This document shows positions 1-6,579 of a stretch of DNA of 64,000 bases, one piece after another; the stretch's first letter is position 1, and every line of letters begins with the position of its first letter. The position numbers were made by a program, and so were the translations under genes. The stretch comes from Phycisphaeraceae bacterium. Its GTDB lineage: Bacteria > Planctomycetota > Phycisphaerae > Phycisphaerales > Phycisphaeraceae. The notes below the pieces were generated by a model. It was not told where the DNA came from. It saw only the letters and a list, made by a program, of their open reading frames with translations, and did not search any database. The stretch covers positions 1-64,000 of the forward strand of contig JANQFR010000094.1 of NCBI GenBank assembly GCA_028277745.1. The letters are read 5' to 3'.

Positions 1-184
1 CGTCGGGGTAGACCGCGGTCACGGCGCCGGCGTCGGCGGTGAACTCCGGCCGGGCCAGGGCGGCGGCGAGGGCGCCGCCGGGGTCGGGCCCGTCGCCGAG
101 CGGCTGGGGTTCGCCGGCGAACGCCAGCACCGCCCGCGCGTCGGGCGCGGCGCGGCGGGCGGCGAGTTTGATCGTACGGCTCAT
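1..184 (-). CDS. Partial CDS, possible M17 leucyl aminopeptidase N-terminus
   Basis: An open frame runs from an ATG at 184 off the left edge, giving the first 61 residues of a protein. The start is supported by a GGAG about 10 bases upstream. The peptide reads MSRTIKLAARRA at the start and has a segment RPEFTADAGAVTAVYP near the end. That segment resembles the region of M17 cytosol aminopeptidases where a short helix is followed by F-T/K-G-K/D-x-G and a beta strand. The assignment rests on this short match only, because the catalytic domain lies outside the window. It could be another protein with a macro-like N-terminal fold. Confidence 0.4.
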   Translation of the reverse strand, partial: MSRTIKLAARRAAPDARAVLAFAGEPQPLGDGPDPGGALAAALARPEFTADAGAVTAVYPD

Positions 185-417
185 GCGGCAGGTCTCCGGT
201 CCTCCCCGGAGCCGACAGCCTAGGGAGTTCCGCCCCGCCGGCAAGCCCGTCTCGCGCGGAGGTCGGCTTCCCCCGCCGCAACACGCTGAGAATGAAGAGT
301 TTGACGCCGACCCCCAACCCCGCAGCGTTTGACAGTCCCGACCCCCCCTGATAGGTTTTTCTCACCCCGGCTACCTCGCTGGAATCAGCCCCTCGAACGT
401 CAAGCCTGTCGTCGGAG

Positions 418-1476
418 ATGCCCTTGATGAGATTGCGTTTTGTCTTGCTCGGGGCAGCTGCGGTCACCCTTCTGGGTCTGAACGTTTCCGTGCTGGCGCA
501 GGAGCGACTGCCCACCAACGTCCTGGTGGTCACCCGCCCCATCTCCGAGCAGGACCAGCGCGCCATCGATGGGTATATCGATTTCTGGATGGACCGCCTG
601 CAGAACGGCTCCGATAAACAGGTGACCGAAGCGCGTGACCGCCTGATCGAGCCCCTGGTCATCGGCGGGACCAGCGACGATTTCAAAAGCATCTACAACA
701 CCGCTCTCATCCCCCGGCTCGTGCCCGCCGCCCGCGCCGATCGGGTGATCGTTCGGCTCAACGCCATGATCGTCATCACCAAGATCAGCGGCGAGGGCTC
801 GGTCGCGTTGATCCAGGCCGGCCTCGCCGACCCGAGCCCCGGCCTGCGCTACTGGGCCGCCAAGGCCATCGCCGACGTCGCCAGCCGCGAGGGGTTCAAC
901 CTCGAACAGCAGCGGCGGATCCTGCCCCTGATCCAGCAAGCGATTCAGAAGGAAAGCTCGACCGCCGTGCTCACCCAACTGCTCAAGGCGCTCGGCGCCC
1001 TGGACATCCCCGAGGCCGTCGAAACCCTGCTCCGATCCTTGAACGAGCGGATCGTGTTTTACGTCGGAGACATCGAAGCGCCGTATTTGCCGGTGCATGA
1101 CGCGATGCAGAAACTCTACATCGACCTGGTCAAGGCCTTTGCCGCCGGCGAACCGGTCGAGCCGGCCATCCGCGGCCTCGCGCAGACGGCGTATCGCTAC
1201 ATGGCCCTGGCGACCCAACAGCTCAATCAAGCCCCCGCCCTCGACCCCGCCAGCCGCGCGGACAAGGTCGAGATGATCCGCACCTGCGACCAGGTCCTCC
1301 GCTGGGCGGTGGAGGACGCCCTCTCGCCCGGCACGCGACTGCCCGAGGCCATCACCAACGCGCTGGTGGTCAGCGACTGGCAGTTCATCCAGTTTCAGGT
1401 CGACCGCTGGAGGCGGATCCTCCTGGCCCCGCCCATCCAACTCACCGAGCAGGACCTTCAGCCGGTCCAGCAGTAA
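418..1476 (+). CDS. Secreted HEAT-repeat-like protein, function unknown
   Basis: This 352-residue protein begins with a clear signal peptide (a basic MRLR followed by a hydrophobic stretch, with cleavage likely after VLAQ). Residues about 60-200 look like paired helices of the HEAT/armadillo type, with segments such as LIQAGLADPSPGLRYWAAKAIADV in which small and charged residues recur at helical-repeat spacing. Such folds bind other proteins or peptides. No catalytic motif is visible. A second in-frame ATG at 427 gives a more typical signal peptide and may be the true start. The gene stands alone and a perfect 32-bp inverted repeat begins at its stop codon, so it is probably monocistronic. 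I do not recognise a named family. Confidence 0.75.
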   Translation: MPLMRLRFVLLGAAAVTLLGLNVSVLAQERLPTNVLVVTRPISEQDQRAIDGYIDFWMDRLQNGSDKQVTEARDRLIEPLVIGGTSDDFKSIYNTALIPRLVPAARADRVIVRLNAMIVITKISGEGSVALIQAGLADPSPGLRYWAAKAIADVASREGFNLEQQRRILPLIQQAIQKESSTAVLTQLLKALGALDIPEAVETLLRSLNERIVFYVGDIEAPYLPVHDAMQKLYIDLVKAFAAGEPVEPAIRGLAQTAYRYMALATQQLNQAPALDPASRADKVEMIRTCDQVLRWAVEDALSPGTRLPEAITNALVVSDWQFIQFQVDRWRRILLAPPIQLTEQDLQPVQQ

Positions 1477-1556
1477 AGCCGGCCCTGAGCGCAGCGAAGG
1501 TCCGGATGTTTTTCGCTCGACGCGATCCGGACCTTCGCTGCGCTCAGGGCCGGCTT
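1476..1556. repeat. Palindromic repeat, AAGCCGG family (copy 1)
   Basis: Arms at 1476-1507 and 1525-1556 are a perfect 32-bp inverted repeat around a 17-base loop. The arms begin with AAGCCGGCCCTGAG and end with GTCCGGAT. The element starts on the stop codon of the HEAT-like gene, so it could act as a transcript 3' end, but no T-tract follows. Related elements occur at 44730-44813 and 59836-59911, also directly after genes. Confidence 0.9.
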
Positions 1557-1816
1557 GCATCCTAAGATCGATGGACCCTGCTCAAGCCGATCGTTTTGAT
1601 CATTTAGCCCCGCCGCTTGCGGCGGGTGAACGCGGGCCTCGTTCCGCATCCCCGGCCAGCCGCACCCCACGCTTGCCGTTAGCCCCGGGCTCCGCCCGGG
1701 GTTTTACCAATCCATTGTTGCAGTTGACCGATGGCGTCCGCGATGTAGGATGAGTTTTCGGTTTGAACATCCGCTTCCGCAGGTGGCTCGCAACTCAGTT
1801 TTCATGTTAAGCGGAT
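1557..1816. other. Gene-free stretch with decayed palindromes
   Basis: No convincing gene lies here. At 1603-1626 there is half of a TTTAGCC-type element (a CCGCCGCTTGCGGCGG hairpin) whose full version is at 36221-36274. At 1679-1703 a second hairpin, AGCCCCGGGC/GCCCGGGG, is present. The structured direct repeat that brackets the ankyrin gene begins at 1717. The stretch reads as an accumulation of decayed intergenic elements next to a low-GC gene. Confidence 0.6.
1717..1794. repeat. Structured direct repeat left of the ankyrin gene
   Basis: Positions 1719-1745 match 2297-2323 at 23 of 27 bases (core TGCAGTTGACCGA). A second shared block, CCGCTTCCGC, follows at 1771-1780 and at 2350-2359 with nearly the same spacing. 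The unit is bounded by a short inverted repeat, GTTGC at 1717-1721 and GCAAC at 1790-1794. It therefore forms a direct-repeat pair with 2288-2381 around the ankyrin gene. Confidence 0.6.
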
Positions 1817-2269
1817 TTGGCATCCTCGAATACGAGCAAGCAGATGGATGAGGTTCCTCCGGTCACTCAGATGATGGCAAGAGCCACACATGGCAAAGAC
1901 CTCGATGCCATACGCCATATTCTCGCCCGGAAGCCGGATCTCTCTCACTGTATGGATGGCTACAGCCGCTCTGGAGGCGATGATGGTTTTGTGATGCTCA
2001 GAATGCTTCTGGATGCGGGAGTTGATATTAACGACCCAAGCGGCGGGCCGCTGCTACACAGCACCGTTGATGCGATTGCAGATTGTGATGGCAGCCGATA
2101 CGGCCAAGGAGACCCAGATTGGAGTGAAGTAGGTCAGTTGATCGAACTCGGTGCTGATCCGTTTCTCCGCGATGGAGCAGGCCGCAGCCTCTTGGAGATA
2201 GCAGAGGCTTGGGGCGACCGCCGGTCACTGGAGAGTTATCTCTTATCGTTAGGCGTTGAGCTCACCTAG
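1817..2269 (+). CDS. Small ankyrin-repeat-like protein
   Basis: The product has 150 residues if read from the TTG at 1817. The ATG at 1844 (MDEVPPVTQMM) is an equally possible start; neither has a strong Shine-Dalgarno. Two or three ankyrin-like units are visible: a helix pair around DLDAIRHILARKPDLS, the unit MLRMLLDAGVDINDP, and VGQLIELGADPFLRDGAGRSLLEIA, with the typical L-x-x-G-A-D/N pattern. Ankyrin proteins act by binding a partner, and small solitary ones are sometimes immunity or accessory factors; no partner is visible here. Base composition is clearly less GC-rich than the surroundings, and the gene is bracketed by structured direct repeats, so transfer as a cassette is plausible. 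Confidence 0.7.
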   Translation: MASSNTSKQMDEVPPVTQMMARATHGKDLDAIRHILARKPDLSHCMDGYSRSGGDDGFVMLRMLLDAGVDINDPSGGPLLHSTVDAIADCDGSRYGQGDPDWSEVGQLIELGADPFLRDGAGRSLLEIAEAWGDRRSLESYLLSLGVELT

Positions 2270-2287
2270 CACCCAGCCGTCCGCCTG

Positions 2288-2381
2288 AAGACCGGCTGCA
2301 GTTGACCGACGCCGCCCACGATGGACAATAGAACTTGCCGGGTGGAAGCCCGCTTCCGCGACTGGTCGGCAGCCGGGTCTT
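2288..2381. repeat. Structured direct repeat right of the ankyrin gene
   Basis: This is the partner of 1717-1794 (23 of 27 identical in the core at 2297-2323, and a shared CCGCTTCCGC at 2350-2359). Its ends pair as AAGACCGGCTGC (2288-2299) with GCAGCCGGGTCTT (2369-2381), one base bulged. In the left copy the equivalent end pairing uses different bases (GTTGC/GCAAC), so pairing is kept while sequence differs. It lies directly after the ankyrin stop codon and before a small membrane-protein gene. Confidence 0.6.
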
Positions 2382-2405
2382 TTCGTCAGGCCGCAGGAGT
2401 TTCTT

Positions 2406-2660
2406 ATGAATCGCAATCTTGTCGGCAGCTTTGGCTTCGTGCTGATCCTTCTTGCGCTCGCGATACCGTTTCTTGGGCTCGAGCAATCGGACGGCGACAT
2501 CCTGCCGCTGCTCGTGGCGGTCGTGAGTTTCGTTACCGGGCTGGGCCTGCTGCTCGCCTCGATCAAGCCGGGGATCGGCAAGGCTTATGCGATATCCGCC
2601 GGCGCTTTCGCCGCAGTGGCCGGGGTGCTGTTGGTTGTTGGTTTCGTGGTGTCGTTCTAG
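2406..2660 (+). CDS. Small integral membrane protein, function unknown
   Basis: An 84-residue protein that consists almost entirely of three hydrophobic helices (about residues 7-24, 33-52 and 61-83), joined by short loops such as GLEQSDGD and KPGIGK. An AGGAG lies 7 bases before the ATG, which supports the start. No family is recognised. It follows the right-hand structured repeat of the ankyrin region and ends 16 bases before the convergent YlbF-like gene. It may belong to the same accessory segment, although its base composition is nearer to the chromosome than that of the ankyrin gene. Confidence 0.65.
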   Translation: MNRNLVGSFGFVLILLALAIPFLGLEQSDGDILPLLVAVVSFVTGLGLLLASIKPGIGKAYAISAGAFAAVAGVLLVVGFVVSF

Positions 2661-2675
2661 CGGGATCGCCGCCGG

Positions 2676-3038
2676 CTACCCGGGATCGACCATCGGCGAC
2701 GCTGCGTCGCGCGGGCCGGCCATCGCCTCGTCCACCTTCCGCATCAGGTCGACGTAGTCCATCTGCGCGACCTGGAAGTCGCGCAGCACCGGGCTGCGGA
2801 TGACCTCGGCCTGCAGGGATTCCAGCTGCCGCTTGTCCTCCACCTCGATCGGCTGGCCGGCCGCCTCCTTCTCGGCGATCGTCTGCAGGCAGCGGTTGTA
2901 GTCGTTCAACGCCTTCTGGGCGTCCTGGTCGTCCTGCAGCTTCGTGAGGGCGGACTCGAGCTTCTGGGCGGCGTCGTGTTGGCTGATCATCTCGCCCAGC
3001 TTCCGGGCGGCGTCGAGGATGTCTTGGGTGGTGGACAT
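2676..3038 (-). CDS. YlbF/YmcA-family protein
   Basis: The start chosen is the ATG at 3038 (MSTTQDILDAARKLGEMI), giving 120 residues. The longer frame upstream is encoded by a repeat array and is unlikely to be translated. The protein is mostly helical, with the family's DAARKLGEMISQHDAAQKLESALTKL opening, a middle segment QKALNDYNRCLQTIAEKEAAGQPIE, and the typical VIRSPVLRDFQVAQMDYVDLMRKV ending. In Bacillus, YlbF and YmcA join YaaT in a complex that guides RNase Y and affects competence and biofilm genes. Here the gene is divergent from RNase R, which is a suggestive but unproven link to RNA decay. Confidence 0.8.
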   Translation of the reverse strand: MSTTQDILDAARKLGEMISQHDAAQKLESALTKLQDDQDAQKALNDYNRCLQTIAEKEAAGQPIEVEDKRQLESLQAEVIRSPVLRDFQVAQMDYVDLMRKVDEAMAGPRDAASPMVDPG

Positions 3039-3042
3039 TGGA

Positions 3043-3166
3043 GTAGGGTGTAAGGGTGTAGGGTATAGGGTGTCAGGAGGCGAACCTATGTTACAGTACA
3101 AAAGCGGTATAGCGGATTCCCATCGGAACCCCACCCCCTAAACCCTATACCCTACACCCTATTCCT
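3043..3166. repeat. Inverted array of telomere-like heptamers, no gene inside
   Basis: The left array (3043-3076) is a run of seven- to eight-base units such as TAGGGTG, TAAGGGTG and TAGGGTA. The right array (3134-3166) is the reverse complement type: CCCTAAA, CCCTATA, CCCTACA, CCCTATT. They enclose a 57-base core with no gene. The same heptamers flank the four-helix-bundle gene at 10424-10858. The element fills the divergent promoter region between the ylbF-like gene and rnr, and ends 4 bases before the rnr ATG. Confidence 0.8.
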
Positions 3167-3170
3167 CCCC

Positions 3171-5504
3171 ATGCCCGACCTCTACCAACGTCGCATTCTC
3201 AAGCACCTGGCCGACACCCGGTATCAGCCGCGTACGGTCATGCAGCTCGCCGCGGAACTGGGCGTGCCCGATGACCAGTTCCAGGCGTTCGCCCGCTCGG
3301 TCGAGGAGCTCAACCAGGAAGGGCAGGTCGTGCTGGGCGACAGCCGGGAGGTGGTGCTGCCCCCGCCCGGCCGCGAGATCACGGGCGTGTTCCGCAAGCA
3401 CGAACGCGGCTTCGGCTTCGTCATCCCCGACGAGGCCACGGCCCACGGCGACCTGTTCATCCCGCCGAACAACACCCTCGACGCCCTCACCGGCGACCGC
3501 GTGCGCGCCAAGGTCCGGCGCGAGCCCCGCCGCGGCGGGGCGGGGCAGTCGCCCTACACCGGGCGCATTGTCGAGGTCCTCGCCCGCTGCGAGCAGCAGT
3601 ACGTCGGCACGCTCGCCAAGCGCGGCCGACACTTCGTCGTCCAGGCCGACGGCCGCTCCCTGCACGACCCCATCCTCATCCGCGACGCGACCGCCAAGAA
3701 CGCACGCGTCGGCGACAAGGTCGCCGTCGAGCTGGTCACCTACCCCCAGGGCGACGGCGAGCTGCCCGAGGGCGTCATCACCGAGGTGCTCGGCGAGGCC
3801 GGCGAGCCCGAGGTCGAGACCCTGGCCGTCATGCGCGGGTTCGGCCTCGCCGAGCAGTTCCCGCCCGAGGCCCTCCAGGAGGCGCGTGAGGCCGCCCGCA
3901 AGATCTCCGACCACGTCCCCCCCGACCGCGAAGACCTCACCCCAACCTTCATCTGCACCATCGACCCGCCCGACGCCAAGGACTACGACGACGCGATCAG
4001 CATCCAGCGCCTCGACGGCGCCAGCGACGCCGCGTGGGAGCTGGGCGTCCACATCGCCGACGTCGCCCACTTCGTCGAGCCCGGCTCGGCGCTCGACGAG
4101 GAGGCCTACGCCCGGGGCAACAGCACCTACCTGCCCCGCAAGGTCGTCCCGATGCTCCCCGAGGTGCTGTCCAACGGCGTGTGCTCCCTGCAGGAAGGCG
4201 TCAACCGCTACGCCAAGTCCTGCTTCCTGCGGTACGACGCGCAGGGCCGGGTCGTCGGCCAACGCTTCGCCCGCACCGTCATCCGCTCCGCCAAGCGCCT
4301 GACCTACCTCGAGGCCCAGGCGCTCATCGACGGCGACCTGCGCGAGGCCCGCAAGCACGCCAAGACCGAGCCGAAGTACCCCAAGCAGCTCGTCCGCACG
4401 CTGCAGCTGATGAACGAGCTGGCCCGGACGATCCGCCAGCGGCGGCTGGCGGACGGGATGATCGTGCTGGGCCTGCCCGAGGTGGAGCTGATCTACGACG
4501 ACAGCGGCCGGGTGGTCGACGCCGAGCCGGAGGACGACGCGTTTACTCATAAGATCATCGAGATGTTCATGGTCGAGGCCAACGAGGCCGCCGCCCGGCT
4601 GTTCGACCGCCTCGACATCCCGATGATCCGCCGGGTCCACGCCGACCCGGATGCGTACAACGTCGGCGAGTTGAGGGGGTTCGCCCGGGTCGCCGGCTAC
4701 AACATCCCCGCCCGTCCCAGCCGGCACGAGATCCAGCAGCTGCTCGACGCGGTGCGCGGCAAGCCGGCGCAGTACGCGGTCCACATGGCCGTGCTCAAGA
4801 CCCTCAGCAAGGCGGAGTACGCCCCGGCGCTGCTGGGCCACTTCGCGCTCGCCAGCGAGCACTACACCCACTTCACCAGCCCGATCCGGCGCTACCCCGA
4901 CTTCGTGGTCCACCGCGGCATCAACGCGATCCTCGACGCAGACGCCCGGGGATTGAAATCCCCGGGCTTTAAAAGAAAAGTCAAAGACGACCCCCGCCTG
5001 CCCGACGAAGACCGGCTCCGCGAGATCGGTCGGCACTGCTCCAACACCGAGCGGAACAGCGAGGCCGCCGAACGCGAGCTCCGCAGCTACCTCGTGCTCG
5101 AGCTGCTCACCAACCACCTCGGCGAAGACTTCCCCGGCACGGTCACCGGGGTCACCGGCAGCGGGATCTACGTCCAGATCGACAAATTCCTGATCGACGG
5201 CTTCATCCGCACCCCCGAGCTGCCCCCCGCCGGCGAGCGGTGGCGGCTCAACCCCAACACCGGCGCCCTCGTCGCCCAGCGCTCGGGCCGCGCCATCACC
5301 ATCGGCGACCGCTTCACCGTGCGCATCGCCCAGATCGACCTCGCCCGCCGGCAGATGGACTTAGTGATTCTGGAAGAATCTAAAACCGAAAAGCCGAAAA
5401 TCAAGCAAAAGCAAAAGACGAAGAAAAACCGGAATAAGCCCCGCAAAAACGGCGCGTCTCCCAAGGTCAAGAAACTCAAGCACGGCAAGCGCCGTAGACG
5501 GTGA
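3171..5504 (+). CDS. rnr: Ribonuclease R (RNB-family 3'-5' exoribonuclease)
   Basis: This 777-residue protein has the full RNase R layout: an N-terminal winged-helix-like segment, two OB/cold-shock domains (GVFRKHERGFGFVIPDE near residue 70), the RNB catalytic domain and a C-terminal S1 domain (FPGTVTGVTGSGIYVQID). The metal-binding aspartates are in TIDPPDAKDYDDAIS (D265, D271, D273, D274). The protein ends in a strongly basic tail of about 45 residues (KIKQKQKTKKNRNKPRK and similar), which is expected to help bind structured RNA. The enzyme degrades structured RNA in the cytoplasm. An in-frame palindromic element inserts about residues 592-600 between the RNB domain core and REIGRHCSNTER. 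lgt starts 3 bases after the stop codon, so the two are co-transcribed. Confidence 0.96.
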   Translation: MPDLYQRRILKHLADTRYQPRTVMQLAAELGVPDDQFQAFARSVEELNQEGQVVLGDSREVVLPPPGREITGVFRKHERGFGFVIPDEATAHGDLFIPPNNTLDALTGDRVRAKVRREPRRGGAGQSPYTGRIVEVLARCEQQYVGTLAKRGRHFVVQADGRSLHDPILIRDATAKNARVGDKVAVELVTYPQGDGELPEGVITEVLGEAGEPEVETLAVMRGFGLAEQFPPEALQEAREAARKISDHVPPDREDLTPTFICTIDPPDAKDYDDAISIQRLDGASDAAWELGVHIADVAHFVEPGSALDEEAYARGNSTYLPRKVVPMLPEVLSNGVCSLQEGVNRYAKSCFLRYDAQGRVVGQRFARTVIRSAKRLTYLEAQALIDGDLREARKHAKTEPKYPKQLVRTLQLMNELARTIRQRRLADGMIVLGLPEVELIYDDSGRVVDAEPEDDAFTHKIIEMFMVEANEAAARLFDRLDIPMIRRVHADPDAYNVGELRGFARVAGYNIPARPSRHEIQQLLDAVRGKPAQYAVHMAVLKTLSKAEYAPALLGHFALASEHYTHFTSPIRRYPDFVVHRGINAILDADARGLKSPGFKRKVKDDPRLPDEDRLREIGRHCSNTERNSEAAERELRSYLVLELLTNHLGEDFPGTVTGVTGSGIYVQIDKFLIDGFIRTPELPPAGERWRLNPNTGALVAQRSGRAITIGDRFTVRIAQIDLARRQMDLVILEESKTEKPKIKQKQKTKKNRNKPRKNGASPKVKKLKHGKRRRR
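4944..4967. repeat. Palindromic element inside the rnr reading frame
   Basis: GCCCGGGGATT (4944-4954) and AATCCCCGGGC (4957-4967) form a perfect 11-bp inverted repeat with a 2-base centre. It matches the intergenic palindromes at 37503-37532 and 61772-61801 (GAAGCCCAGGGATT type). Together with the following AT-rich bases it encodes RGLKSPGFKRKVK, which has no counterpart I know of in other RNase R proteins and would lie in a surface loop. Confidence 0.8.
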
Positions 5505-5507
5505 CCG

Positions 5508-6512
5508 ATGTCCGCTTTCCTCGCCGCGTGGCTCCACAATATCGACCCTTACGCCATCAAGCTCTGGGAAGGCGGGCCGATCCGCTGGTACGGCCTGTCG
5601 TACCTGCTGGGCTTCCTGATCGGGTACCTGCTCGTCCGCCGCGTCGCCGCGGTGGGCGTGTCCACCCTGCAGCCGCAGAAGGTGGGCGACTGGGTCGTCG
5701 CGGTCGCCATCGGCATCGTCGTCGGCGGCCGGTTGGGGTATTGCATCTTTTATCGCCCCGATTTGCTGATCGATTTTCACGGCGGCTTCCCCTTCTGGGG
5801 CGCGCTCGAGCTGTACAAAGGCGGCATGGCGTCGCACGGCGGGATCATCGGCGGCATCGTCGCCTGCCTCTACTACGCCTGGCGCCACCATCACTCGCGG
5901 CTCTACCTGATCGATCTGCTCGCGTTCGGCGCGCCGCTGGGGCTCTTCTTCGGCCGCATCGCCAACTTCGTCAACGGCGAGCTCTACGGCCGGCCCAGCG
6001 CCCCCGGCTTCCCCCTCGCGGTCAAGTTCCCCCAGGAGATCGACGCCTGGCCGGACGAACAGGTCTACACGCTATACGCCCAGCTGCCGCCGCCCCCGGA
6101 GCTCGGCGTCGTGGGGCAGCAATGGACGATCCCGATGATCCTCGAGCAGATTCAGGCCGGCAACGCGAAGCTGATCGAGATCGTGGAGCCGCTGATCACC
6201 GCCCGCCACCCCTCGCAGCTTTACGCCGCGTTGTTGGAAGGGTTGCTGGTGTTTGTCGTGCTGGCGTTGCTGTGGGTCAAGCCGCGTAAGCCGGGGGTGC
6301 TGACGTTCACGTTCCTGCTGACCTATGGCGGCGTGCGCATCTTCGACGAGCTGTTCCGGATGCCCGATGCGCACCTGGGGTTCCAGGCGTTGGGCCTGAC
6401 GCGGGGGCAGTGGCTGAGCGTGCCGCTGGTGGCCGCGGGCGTGGCCGGGCTGATCTGGTGCTCGCGCCGCCGGGCGGATCGCGTCGGCGGCTGGCTGGCG
6501 CGGAAAAGCTGA
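5508..6512 (+). CDS. lgt: Prolipoprotein diacylglyceryl transferase
   Basis: Lgt moves a diacylglyceryl group from phosphatidylglycerol to the lipobox cysteine of prelipoproteins in the cytoplasmic membrane. The 334-residue protein has about seven hydrophobic helices and the family signature GRIANFVNGELYGRP at about residues 149-163, preceded by GGMASHGGIIGGI with its conserved histidine. The RHPSQLYAALLEG motif is also present. About 55 residues separate the signature from RHPSQLYA, with a QLPPPPELGVVGQQ segment; this makes the protein longer than the usual 260-300 residues and places extra sequence on the periplasmic face. It is the second gene of an rnr-lgt pair and is followed by a palindromic element. 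Confidence 0.96.
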   Translation: MSAFLAAWLHNIDPYAIKLWEGGPIRWYGLSYLLGFLIGYLLVRRVAAVGVSTLQPQKVGDWVVAVAIGIVVGGRLGYCIFYRPDLLIDFHGGFPFWGALELYKGGMASHGGIIGGIVACLYYAWRHHHSRLYLIDLLAFGAPLGLFFGRIANFVNGELYGRPSAPGFPLAVKFPQEIDAWPDEQVYTLYAQLPPPPELGVVGQQWTIPMILEQIQAGNAKLIEIVEPLITARHPSQLYAALLEGLLVFVVLALLWVKPRKPGVLTFTFLLTYGGVRIFDELFRMPDAHLGFQALGLTRGQWLSVPLVAAGVAGLIWCSRRRADRVGGWLARKS

Positions 6513-6514
6513 GC

Positions 6515-6569
6515 AATAGCCGGCGGGCTACGCCCGCCTGGTCCGGGGCCGCGTAGCGGCCCGGCTATT
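6515..6569. repeat. Two-hairpin palindrome, TAGCCGG family (copy 1)
   Basis: The ends pair as AATAGCCGG (6515-6523) with CCGGCTATT (6561-6569). Inside lie two hairpins, GCGGGCTACGCCCGC and GCCGCGTAGCGGC, separated by TGGTCCGGG. Near-identical copies occur at 15764-15816 and, inverted, at 43255-43305. The element sits between the convergent lgt and CoA-transferase genes, where it could end both transcripts, but no T-tract follows. Confidence 0.9.
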
Positions 6570-6579
6570 GGAAGGCGCC

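Noticed and set aside
400..1560. Long minus-strand open frame opposite the HEAT-like gene, and many similar antisense frames throughout
   Set aside because: They mirror real genes, have Gly/Arg/Asp/Leu-biased composition without family motifs, and lack ribosome-binding sites. They follow from high GC content.
1717..2381. Integron attC sites around the ankyrin gene
   Set aside because: The ends do not fit RYYYAAC...GTTRRRY in the needed order and no integrase is near. Only the structural resemblance was kept as a finding.
3043..3166. CRISPR array for the short tandem repeats
   Set aside because: The units are 7-10 bases, directly adjacent without spacers, and arranged as inverted pairs. No cas genes occur.
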